Assembly: GCA_026008535.1 (NCBI GenBank)
Contig: BRKX01000002.1
Coordinates: forward strand, 60,013,170-60,077,169
Source of the DNA: Perilla frutescens
Taxonomy: Eukaryota > Streptophyta > Magnoliopsida > Lamiales > Lamiaceae
Direction: 5' to 3'
Length of the DNA stretch: 64,000 nt
The notes under the pieces: model-generated
What the model saw: the letters and a program-made list of their open reading frames with translations, nothing else
Told to the model about the DNA's origin: nothing
Databases searched by the model: none
Translations under genes and position numbers: made by a program
In this document: one piece after another, positions 23,764 through 34,777 of the stretch
Layout of the letters: every line of letters starts with the position of its first letter
Numbering within the stretch: the first letter of the stretch is position 1

Positions 23764-25794
23764 TAAAATGTACATGCAAATATATTATATAATTCTATTA
23801 TCTTTTAAATAAAATGTAATATATGGATGTAATAGGCAAATCAAAATTTGTTTAACTCTAGTAAAATACACACACACACACATGTATATATAGTAGATTA
23901 TAAACCCATATCAATGGGGATTATAGTATGATATTACTAAAAAAATTAATAAATAATGTAAAGAAAGTACAAGCTTCTTATATTATGTTGTCTATTAACG
24001 TCTTTGTTATTATATTTTTAAGAATATTATAGCATTTTGTGAATTTGATTTAATGAATAATTTAATTTATTAATTAAAAATATGAAATATTTTATATTAA
24101 AAATGTCATCAAATTATAAATTTATCGATTTCTCCTTTTTGGTATACAATTAATCTTGCCTTTAAAGTTAAACATGATTTTAATTAGGAATTTATGTTGA
24201 TTGATTTGTGGTTTACAATGTTTAGGAATTTTAATTTATTTCAAGGATATGGAATAAAGTTTATTTATTTTTTAATTTTTTAATTCACGTGAGTTTGCTT
24301 GAAACTTTAAGTTTTCAAATTAAATATTCAGAAATTATTGAGTTGGATCAAAATCATGATTACTTGTTAAGTGATATAGTTAGAAATGGTAATAATAATA
24401 TAACATTATATTAGATTATATAATATTAAAAATATATTATAATAGGTATATAATAGGTAAATTCAAGATTACATTATTACCCTTAAATAAAATATATGAT
24501 AAGGACATAATAGGTTAACTCAAAATGGTAAGATAAGACACTTTTTATATTAGTATATATAGATTAAAAAAATTTAGGTTGGATCCATCCATCCATTTAA
24601 AAGGATACCAGTATTTCTCTCGTGCGATGTGCGGGGATCATTTTATATATTTTAGATTTGAATAATATAAATTATTTATAAATATAAATATTTTTTTTTT
24701 TACAAAGTGAAGTATAAAAAATATTCGAATTGTATAAGTAATTTTTAGAAATAAGACAAAATGAATCAAATAATTTTCCTTGTATTGGACTTGTAAGGAA
24801 GAAATACATTGTGTGCAATTTATTAATCTACAATATTTTTCCCCATGAATTTTATTTACTGAAGACTACTAAATAATGTTATGAACACATGTAAATAAAA
24901 AATAAAATTCATTACAATATTATGAATTAAACATATTTAAATTGATAAATAAATATATTTTGTGCAAATAATGAGTCTACAATAATTTTTTTCCCATCAA
25001 TTTTATTTATTGAAGATTACTAAATAATGTTATGAACACATGTAAATAAAATATAAAATGCATTACAATATTATGAATTAAACATATTTAAATTGATAAA
25101 TAATTAAAAAGGAAAATAAAAAATAAAGTTATTTTGATTTTTCAAAAAGATATTACTATAATGGATATTTAATTGTTTACAATGGTTTGCAGCAAAAATA
25201 GTAAGCGCTTTTCTAAAATAATCCGGACAAACGTATGAATGAATAAACACATGTTAATTATAGTAGCACATAATTTACATTAATTATAAAAATATTATTG
25301 ATAGAAATTTACATGTAATATTAAATTATTGTATTATTAGTTGTCTAAAATACCCTTGTATATGGACGGAAAAAAGCTAGTTGCACGTGTGTGTTATAAT
25401 ACACACACACACACACACACATATAGATAGATAGATATTCACGATATAGTGGGGAGCTTTAGCATATGAACATAAAGGGTGTGTGTAATTTGTGGACAAA
25501 TCTTGGTCGTTAAACTTTTAAGATCAAGGGATATTATTAATTAATTGTGAAGGTTATAATTCTACTTTTTTCCAGATTTCAAATACACAGGGGCTAAAAT
25601 TGCACAATTAACTTTTTTATTTTATTTTTGGTTGTAGTGGTTCTTAAGGAATTTGGGAAGAAAAATTACATCTCTTTCATACCAAAACGGATTTCTAGTT
25701 GGAAATACTGATACTTAGAGATTGAGTATGAGGATCGTTTTTTCTAGCGTTGTTTTTCGAGATTTCACAATAAAAAAAAATATATGCTTGCATA
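23764..25794. other. AT-rich intergenic DNA, no gene seen
   Basis: Apart from the tandem duplication listed separately and (CA)n tracts near 23870 and 25402-25422, no feature is supported. Confidence 0.55.
24808..25102. repeat. Tandem duplication of a ~148 bp unit
   Basis: Two adjacent copies (24808-24956 and 24957-25102) share long identical blocks such as CTAAATAATGTTATGAACAC and TTATGAATTAAACATATTTA, with a few substitutions and small indels. Non-coding. Confidence 0.85.
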
Positions 25795-25799
25795 ATTAT

Positions 25800-28011
25800 T
25801 GTAACGCCCCAGTCTCACTAGGACCAAGACGTCACCAAAAACATACGTACATGCTTACGTGATAAATAATTTTCAAAAATAATAATAATATTTTATAAAT
25901 AATTTGTAAATGGGTAGCACCTCAACTTAAAAATGTTCGAACCACACAATCAGGTGCTTTTAAAGTCAACTTTCAACAAAGTTTTTCGAAATCACAAACT
26001 CACAAATAACCAAATGACCTATTAACAAGAAATATATATAGCCAAACATGCCACACATTTAAAAGCACCACCGTCAAACCATATATATATTCAAAATATT
26101 TGTATATACAGTCAAAATTGACCTCGGGGGTCAACAACTTTCTAACTTAAAGGTTTTGCAGAGTATCAACGAAAGCATTTAATATTTACTATACAAATAT
26201 AAGTTTAAAGATGGTTTTAAGCAAAAACCACATAAGGGTCAACCGTCAAACCCACCTCATTAGCTCATCGTCAACCAGCTCAATCTCCAGGACCTGAAAA
26301 CATTTGAAAATATTTGGGTTGAGTGCCAGAAAACACTCAGTGGGCATTAATATTCGTCCAAGTCATACTTTCATGCTTTAAAATCAATAATAACCATTCT
26401 TTATAACAAAGTTTACTCTTCTTCATTGGATGAGAGACCCAATGTGATCACATGATACTTTACGGTTACTTATCTAGACATTTAGTCACAAAGTAAACCG
26501 TATTGCTTATAAGTCGGAATTCCTCTATGCATGAAGTCTCAACACATCCAATCATTGCGTAAACAATGTTATTAAAACATTTAACATACTTTTCGTGGAC
26601 GAATTTAAAACATAGTTATGACTTGTGAGTTATAGAAAAATCCAACTGAATGATCTCAATATGCAGTGCAGTTTATGTGTGAAATGCTACTATGCTCTCC
26701 GATCGTCTCGACCTACAAAATTGGAATTCTAACTTAGACTCCTCAAATAGGTCAAAAGGATAATAACTTAGATCCTAAATAATTTAAATTATGATTTCCT
26801 ATGCATTGGGATCATTTGGAATTAAAATGGAGCCAAATGGGCGAATAATGCGCATTTGACGGATTGAATCAAGTTAGTGATCCTGATTGAGAATGATCGG
26901 ACTTTACGGACATAATTGAATGGATAAATATGTATCAAACCCAATTCAATAATTATGAAGTTTGATCTAACATACAGAAATAAAATTTAATTTTTAGAAT
27001 TTATTTGAGAAATATACAATATTTTACTTAGGATTAAATTATGTTTTCTAAAAATCCTAATTTAATTCCCAAGTACTGAACTAGAACTGAAAGAATATGA
27101 ATTTAGAAGATAATAGAGATAGAACTTATAACACGAAATTACAACGACATAAAAATTTTAAAACTTGAATAGCCAAATTAACCGAAAATTAAATCGAAAG
27201 AATATTTCGGTGCTAAGAATTTTACCTTAATTTTTCTTCCTTTTTTTTTTCTTTTTCTTCTTCGTTTATTTCTTCACTTTGTTCTTTTTTTTTTCTTGTT
27301 CTGCTTTGATTTGTCATAAACAAAAAAAAAATTCCCCAACTTATATATATATATATATATATGTATACACGTGTACTATTAGTACCATGTACACTAATTC
27401 TTTCCAATCAATTCCCAAATGTCCACTTCTAATTGGTTAATTTTTTATTATTATTAGTATTTTTATTTTATTTTATCTATTATTTTTCCTTCGCTTCTCA
27501 CTTAAGTAATCTTACCTTTACACACACGCACGTGTACCTTAGTACACTAATCTCTACAAAATTATTTCCAAATTGAAACAATTGATTGGTAAGAGTTTGG
27601 AATATTTATCCAAATTATTAGTTCTACAAATAAATAACCATATATCATAATTTGATAAATAGAATGGGCTTATGAGCTTAAATTGGGCCGAAAGTGAATT
27701 GATTACTTGGGCTTGAATTTATAGTAGTGGTTATGGTAGAATAAATTTGGTTCAAATTGTCACATGAATTAAATTTAATTGAAAACTCAAATGAAATCCG
27801 ATTTAGACGATCTTGATATCAAAACGATCCCAATAACATCTACTTTTATAATATAAATTCTAATTTTAACTTAGATGCTCAACTAAGGTCGAGACTTTTC
27901 TAAGTCTTACTGTGCCTCTAAGCCCATAATTAACTAGCCATAATGATTTGGGTTTTAATTTCATAAAATTTCTAACTATAAAATAATACTATATTTTTCC
28001 GGGGTGTTACA
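25800..28011. repeat. Solo LTR of a Gypsy-like retrotransposon
   Basis: A 2212 bp segment beginning TGTAACGCCCC and ending GGGGTGTTACA, flanked by a perfect 5 bp duplication ATTAT (25795-25799 and 28012-28016). TG..CA ends with a 5 bp duplication and no internal gag-pol are what remains after the two LTRs of an element recombine. The termini resemble plant Gypsy (Tekay/Del-like) LTRs, but the lineage cannot be fixed without the coding part. A pyrimidine-rich stretch (27229-27300) and (TA)n (27343-27362) lie in its second half. Its relative at 9777-13301 shares the TTGAGTGCCAGAAAACACTC block. Confidence 0.85.
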
Positions 28012-28016
28012 ATTAT

Positions 28017-29234
28017 CGACCTTTGTGAATTTCTTTTTATGTTTTCTGGTGCTGGAGTGTTCCTTCAGTGCCATTTTCAATTGAACTCTGTGAATGATGA
28101 AATCAAGAGCAAGAACAGGCGTTGGAGAGAAAACAATGATAACTATTTTGCTATGAGTAACATAAAAATATATGCATCAGCACGATTCACTCCCAAAAAA
28201 TAAAACATAAAATAAAACACACATTTTAATCAAATAAAACAACATTTTGCAATATATACTGAAGAATATTTAAATAAAATCAAAACATTTTTTTGCGGTG
28301 CTGCCAATGCCCTTTGCGTTGCTGTTTCTCTTATTGGTATAATTTACTACTATTTTTACGGCTTAAGAACGTGTATAATCATTAATCTTCATAGTTTACT
28401 AAAATAAAATAGTTGTATTAAATGATATTTTTGATTTTTTTTATTACTTTTTTTTTCCCTTTGAGTAGGTGCTGCCGTTTATTTTTCGTAGTGACAACCA
28501 TGTATGGACCATTACTTGTCATTTGTATGAAACTGATATATTATTGATAGATAAGTGGGAGCAAATATATTGACATATAAATAATGGACCATTGATCTTA
28601 AACTCATGATGAAAATGACGATAAAATCTAAAAAGAAAGTTTTTAGTAAAAAGTGGTTGTTTGTGATCATAGATGTTATTTAATTTAGAATAATAAATGC
28701 CTTTAAAACCATTACAACCAAATATAATAAAAAAAATTGTATAATTTTAACCTTCAGTGCATTTGAAATTGAAAAATTACATTTTTATATATTCCACCAT
28801 TGATTAATATTCCCTCTGTCCCAATTACAAGGTCCATATTTTTATTATTTACTCTCTCTTTTTTAATAGAGAGTGGACTTTACTATTGAATCGGAGTGAA
28901 TAGTATTCATTGGTCTTAAAATATAAATAAATATGATTTGTTTATAAATTACACATGTTCCACGTGTGTTCTCAAACCAAATGAAACTCTAGTGTATCAA
29001 ATCATAAATGGAAAAAAAAAACGCGCATAAGAATCCCGCTATCGGTTTTTGACTAACATGTTCTTATGTGGAGGTGTCTCTATTTGATGAATAATTAAGT
29101 TTCTTTAGACTTTAAGCAGAGACACGGCCCAAGAATTTTCTTCATTATTGAATAAGAAAAGTATGAAACAACGATTAATGACTCAAGATTCAGAAACTGC
29201 TCATTAATTCAGACCAACAAAGATCTCCAATTTC
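28017..29234. promoter_or_regulatory. Upstream region of RLK1
   Basis: About 1.2 kb between the solo LTR and RLK1. A W-box-type TTGACT (29049-29054) lies about 180 bp before the start codon, as is common in defence-related receptor-kinase promoters. A fragment resembling a Stowaway left end (CCCTCTGTCCCAATTACAAG, near 28812) has no right partner. No clear TATA box could be chosen. Confidence 0.4.
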
Positions 29235-32200
29235 ATGGGTTATAGACACAAGACAACCTCAAGGTTCATGGTTCAAGATTTTTTGCGAATAATGACTTAT
29301 TGTTTCTGCCTAGAATTTGCTTTTGCCACTGACACATTGAGGGTCAATGAGTCCCTCCGAGATTCGGAGTTTCTGGTTTCAAATGGGCAGATTTTCAAAC
29401 TAGGTTTCTTTAGCCCAGGAAACAGTAGCTATCGCTACGTTGGTGTAATATACAATCTGCCAGTTTTGACCGTGGTATGGGTAGCTAATAGAGACAATCC
29501 TTTGAAAGATTCAAATGGAACGGTGGAGATATCAGAAAACGGCAATCTTGTGATCCTGGATGGAAAAAAGGGGTTGGTGTGGTCGTCAAATTTTTCAAGG
29601 GCGGAGCCGAATTCTAGTGTTGTATTGTTGGATACGGGAAATTTGGTGTTGCAAGGTAGCTTGAGTACTGTTTGGGAAAGTTTTGAACATGCCTCAGATT
29701 CTTTGTTGCAGACGATGAAACTTACAACTGAATTAAGTATAGGTGAGAAAAATATATTGACATCTTGGAAGAGTGGTTCTGATCCAGTGCGTGGCAGTTT
29801 CAGAGCTTCCATTGAGCCTGTGGAGATTCCGCAGATTGTGGTGAGGAATGGTAGCCATCCTTACTGGCGGAGTGGTCCGTGGAATGGTCAAGTTTTCATC
29901 GGAGTGTTTGGGATGGAAAGGGCTTATCGAACCGGATTCACTATGGTGAATGATGATGATGCTACGAGGATGTATATCACCTTCACCTATTCCAATACTT
30001 CTGTGCTTATGTATGTTGTGTTGACTGCCTCAGGGGTTTTAGAACAGAAGGAGTGGAGTGATGAGAAGGGATATTGGGAGGTGACATGGTCGTCCATTGC
30101 AAACGACTGTGATGTCTATGGTAGGTGCGGCCCTTTTGGAATCTGTGATTCTAAGGCCAGGCCGATCTGCGCTTGTATGCAAGGCTTTCAGCCCAAAAAT
30201 CTTGATGAGTGGAATGCAGGGAACTGGACGAGTGGCTGCATCAGAAAGATACCTCTTCAGTGTGCTGGGATTGGAAACCAAGATGGATTTTTAAGGCTCA
30301 AGACTGTGAAATTACCTGATCATTTTAGATGGCTTCCTACCATTGAAGCAGATTGTGGGAACCAGTGCTTGAATGACTGTTCCTGTGTTGCATACACATA
30401 TTATCCTGCCATCGGGTGCATGCTCTGGAATGAAACCTTAATCGATGTTCAGAAATTCTCTAGTGAAGGAGGGGATCTATACATCCGTTTGCCACCTTCA
30501 GAACTTGGTAATACTTCCTTTCTAGCTCCCACTTTGTCAAACCATTGTCAATCTTAAGAGTCTAAGATAGACCTCAAATTATCATATTTTGTCTAATTCT
30601 GTTATTTTTACAGATAACAAGAAAAAAAGAACAGTAATTATTGCAGTCACAGTAGTTGTTGCGTTTGTAATGACTGTCATCAGCATGTACTTCATATTGA
30701 AGTGGTATAGAGGTACATATTAATTGAAATTTGGTTTACTGGAAATCTTAGGATCAATAGTTTAAGTTGTTTTCAAATGTTACACTCAGTACCTTTCTCT
30801 TGTCCTCGCTATGTATCAGTAAGAAAGCAAAGACGCGCGGTGTTATTAACAACGACTAAGAGCCATGGGAGAGATCTACAACATTCAGAAAAAAGCCTGC
30901 TCATAGATAATGTGAATGGTATCAAACTTGAAGAACTTCCACTGTTTAAATTTGAGGTGCTCTCAGATGCAACAAGAAACTTTGACTCTATCCATAAGCT
31001 CGGACAGGGTGGTTTTGGCCCCGTCTACAGAGTATGTCTCTTGTATTAAGCTTCACATTTACAATTTTCTTTTAATGTGCTGAAATTGATTGAGTTGCTG
31101 GTTTTCAAGGGAAAATTGGCAAACGGACACGAAATTGCAGTGAAAAGGCTTGCAAGATCCTCCAATCAAGGGCTAGAGGAGTTCATGAATGAGGTCGAGG
31201 TGATCTCCAAACTCCAACATCGTAATCTTGTTAGACTTCTTGGTTGCTGCGTGGAGCGTGAAGAAAAAATGCTGGTTTATGAGTACATGCCCTGTGGAAG
31301 CTTGGATGCTTATCTCTTTGGTAACTCAGGGATTCACTTGCCTTACTCACTCACACCATGCATATTACATATATATATTCTGAGGGATATGATGTGTGAG
31401 TATAATTGTCAGATTCATGTAAAGAAGAACGTCTTGACTGGAAGCAGCGCGTGTTTATCATTGAGGGGATCTGTCGAGGCCTCCTTTACCTCCACCGAGA
31501 CTCAAGGTTAAGAATAATCCACAGAGATCTAAAGGCCAGTAATATTTTGTTGGACAAAGAGGTGAACCCCAAAATCTCAGACTTTGGCATGGCTAGGATT
31601 TTTGGAGAAAAAGAAGAACAAGCTAATACATCAAGGGTTGTTGGGACACTGTGAGCACAGATTGCTTAATTTACTCTTTTGGCTCTTATTATTTTGTACT
31701 CCACAGCATTGTTTATGGATCCTGAATTCGCGATGACAGTGGCTATATGGCTCCTGAGTATGCACTACAAGGAAGATTCTCAGAAAAATCAGATGTCTAC
31801 AGCTTTGGCGTGCTGTTGCTAGAAATCTTGAGTGGAAGAAGAAATACTAGCTTTTATAATGACGAGCAAGCCCAAAGCCTTACAGCATATGTAAGTTATA
31901 TTTTCCAGATATTGCTGCTGACTGCTCTTATTCAGATTATTAATGTACAGGCTTACAATTTGTTTTCAGGCATGGAAGTTGTGGAGCGAAGAAAACATCA
32001 TAAAATTAGTGGATCCATTAGTATACGATGAACAATACAAAGTGGAGATAATGAGATATGTCCTTGTAGGTCTATTATGTGTTCAAGAAACAGCACAAGA
32101 TAGGCCAAGTATGTCTGCTGTTCAGTCGATGCTTAGCAATGAGATTGCAGACCTTCCTCTTCCTAAGCAACCGGGATTTGTGGTGCACATGCGCCTCAAG

Positions 32201-32257
32201 TCTTCAAGAAGATTCTCTGTAAACTCCCTCTCTGCCACAATTCTTCAAGGCCGGTAG
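29235..32257 (+). CDS. RLK1: SD1-type G-type lectin S-receptor-like Ser/Thr kinase
   Basis: Seven exons: 29235-30507, 30614-30712, 30820-31031, 31110-31320, 31413-31650, 31740-31890, 31970-32257, giving 823 residues, all with GT..AG introns. Order: a weak signal peptide (about 1-32); a B-lectin domain (FKLGFFSPGNSS, VVWVANRD); an S-locus glycoprotein domain (GPWNGQVF); an EGF-like Cys segment (CDVYGRCGPFGIC); PAN (CLNDCSCVAY); a membrane helix at about 431-453; and a kinase. The kinase has GQGGFGPVYR, catalytic Lys about 540 (AVKRLAR), HRDLKASN with Asp about 637, DFGMAR and APEYALQG. It should be an active RD kinase at the plasma membrane; the ligand is unknown. Odd points: GVIYN where relatives have GIWY, and GTLGYMAPE instead of GTYGYMAPE at the exon 5/6 junction. 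It is first in the array. ATGs at codons 12 and 20 could also start it. Confidence 0.9.
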
Positions 32258-34777
32258 ATATATATTAGTTGGTTGATGCATCTCTTGTTTATTGGTTGAT
32301 TTTCTCATTGTATTTTATATTCATCACCCCTGCATTGATTCGTGTTTGATTACTTGAGTTTTTGCATTAAGCAACAGATGGAGGCTGTAATGTTAAGTTG
32401 GTGTATCTTCATCAATTATTTTCAGATCATGTTTCCTTGTTTAGTTGTTTTAGGAGGCCAAAGTTTCTGGCTTTGATAAGATTTTGTTTGTCAATTATTT
32501 CTCCCAATTGGAATATTGTTTGATCATATAACATCTGTTTTTTTTTTGTGGCTAGGTTTTTTTCCCCTCTGACCTTTTCTATTTTTGGTAAAAGTTTCTA
32601 AAAGTCAAGATTGATGAACGGACTCCTAAAGCTTATTTATGTTCGTTACTTGGTAGAGGTAGTGAGATAATATTGTTTGGAGTACCAGAAACAATTGGTT
32701 ACATTATTGAATTTTATTTTATATAAAATTGGTGGGCCTCCTGGACCTTTGTTAGCCTAAAGAAAGAAGGCAGGTATGGTATTGGTCTGTGTATTCAGAA
32801 TTTTTATTTGGGGTTATGCATCTATATATTGGAATGTGTAATTAATTTAATCTTAATATTTAATTACTAAAATTAAAATTATTAATCATGGAAGTTTAGA
32901 AGAATAGGTGCATAAAAATTACTTCAACTATGCACAATATAACGCATCGAAACTAAGAATGCTATATTTTACTCTCGTGGTACAAAATTTAATAAGATTT
33001 TAGGGATTTAGACCTTTCAACTTCTTATTCTTTTGATAATATTTTCAACATAGCCCCTTGATTTTTTTTTAGGAGGGCTTACTAATTTATTAAGAGGCAA
33101 GAAGTAGATTAATGATTGTCGATTGAAATTTCTTTCTTTCTCACGTTTTAAGTAATTTAACCTCTTTTTTAGTACATATTTGATAAGTAGTTTTATTGTA
33201 GCAGCAGCTCTTTATATTCTTCTTAATACATAATAATAACTTATAAATTAAATCATGCAAATACTCCAACAACTTATTTGAAAACAAACTTAGCCAATCA
33301 CCCTCCCAAACCAATTAAGTCAAAGTTTATGTCTCTTAATTCTCTTGTAAAATATCTTACTTAGAGAAGTTGTTAGAATAATATGCATTTTCTCTCCAAA
33401 GGCCCAGACCAAGCCTTCAAAAAATATTAAGCAATATTTTAATTTGAATAAATTGGAAATCCTGAGTTGATGCCGAATTATTAATAGGTTAGAGCATATG
33501 ATGTTGCCCCTTTCAAAAATGTTGCTTGTTTTTTTTTTTTTTTAATGAAATGTGTTCTTTGTGCTTTCTGTTCTGGCATGCTCTTTCTTATATTCTTTCA
33601 TTACTTCAAAATACAGTTTCCTTTAAATAGTTTTTTCCCCCTAAATCATCTTCCTCAATTTAATCAATGTTGTATTAATTGTCACAAGGGCAATCGGGCA
33701 TGGTGTTCTGATAGAGCAGGTAGAATTCAAACAAAAAACTTTTTAAATGAAAGAAACAAGAACATCAAGCACTATCTTCCACCATACTAATTTTAGGATA
33801 AAACAAACCACGTGCCTTTATTATTCACCTTGACCTCATTTTCATTACCTTTCTCTTTACTGCTTGTCGGAAGTTGAGTAACTTTTACCCAAACCTACCA
33901 TTTCCAAAAAAATAAAATAAAAAATAGAACCTTTTTTCAGAAAAAATATTAAAATAAAATTACAACTTCACATGTAATACATATATAGGGTAATTAGAAA
34001 AATGAAAAGGTTTGAGAGTTGTTCAAGTTCACAAATACTATTGAGATATTTAATTTTATAGATGACAACTTACAGTAATACATTTCATTTTTTAGTTGCA
34101 GATACATACCATATTAAACTTTACTTTATGTGTTTGATTTTATTAATACTATATTGATGCAGTTTAATATCTACATCTGCAATATTCAATTAAAAAATCT
34201 GCACTGGAGATTCGCCAAGCGGTCCAAACCGGGATAATAAATTAATAATACTCATCAGATTCACATTACAATTGTGGGAAACCAAACCAAAAGTTGGTCA
34301 ACGTGTGGGCGGAGCCAACTTTTAATATTCCTTTCTAGTGACGTCACTGTCTGAGACCGACGATTAGGTGAAATCCTAAACCAAAAAAAAAACATTAAAT
34401 TTAATAATTTATACTTAGATTTTCAGGGTGTGACGCTGCATTTTGAACACGTTGTCAAAAATGTAGACGAGATGTAAAAATCAAACAAACTCTTGTCAGT
34501 TCTCCCTGACCCACGACCATCATGAACGTACCAATTTCAAGACTTTTTTATTTTTTTATTTTTTTTGTATTATCTGTGGGATTGAGAGTTACTGAGGGGC
34601 CGTTTTTCGGTTCGGGCTAACGAAGAATCTTCAGAAAAAAAAAGAGAACCTTCTTCTTTACATTAAAACCATACAAATCCATTAAAAGAGACGGCCTCAA
34701 AAACCACCTTCTTGCAACAAACACATCTCTCAACTCTGAAAAGCCGATCTCCGTTGAATAAAAGAAATAACTTTGAA
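32258..34777. other. RLK1-RLK2 intergenic region
   Basis: 2.5 kb, AT-rich, with no further gene supported. A short frame near 33545-33790 shows no domain or family resemblance and I do not call it. The last 0.5 kb is the presumed RLK2 promoter. Confidence 0.6.
34288..34346 (+). promoter_or_regulatory. W-box / TGACGTCA cluster upstream of RLK2
   Basis: About 430-490 bp before the RLK2 start codon. GGTCAA at 34296-34301 is an inverted W-box (TTGACC) inside a small palindrome whose arms are AAAGTTGG and CCAACTTT. About 40 bp further, TGACGTCA (34339-34346) is a perfect TGA/bZIP palindrome, the core of salicylate-responsive as-1-type elements. WRKY or TGA control of RLK2 is inference. Confidence 0.5.

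Noticed and set aside
29435..30294. Antisense frames over RLK1 exon 1, and similar ones over RLK2-4 exon 1
   Set aside because: Shadows of long, well-conserved sense exons; no independent support.
33545..33790. 81-codon frame between RLK1 and RLK2
   Set aside because: It starts in a T-run, and has no domain, family or codon-use support. A small secreted Cys-rich protein (SCR-like ligand) was considered because of the S-locus parallel, but the Cys pattern and lack of a convincing signal peptide do not fit.
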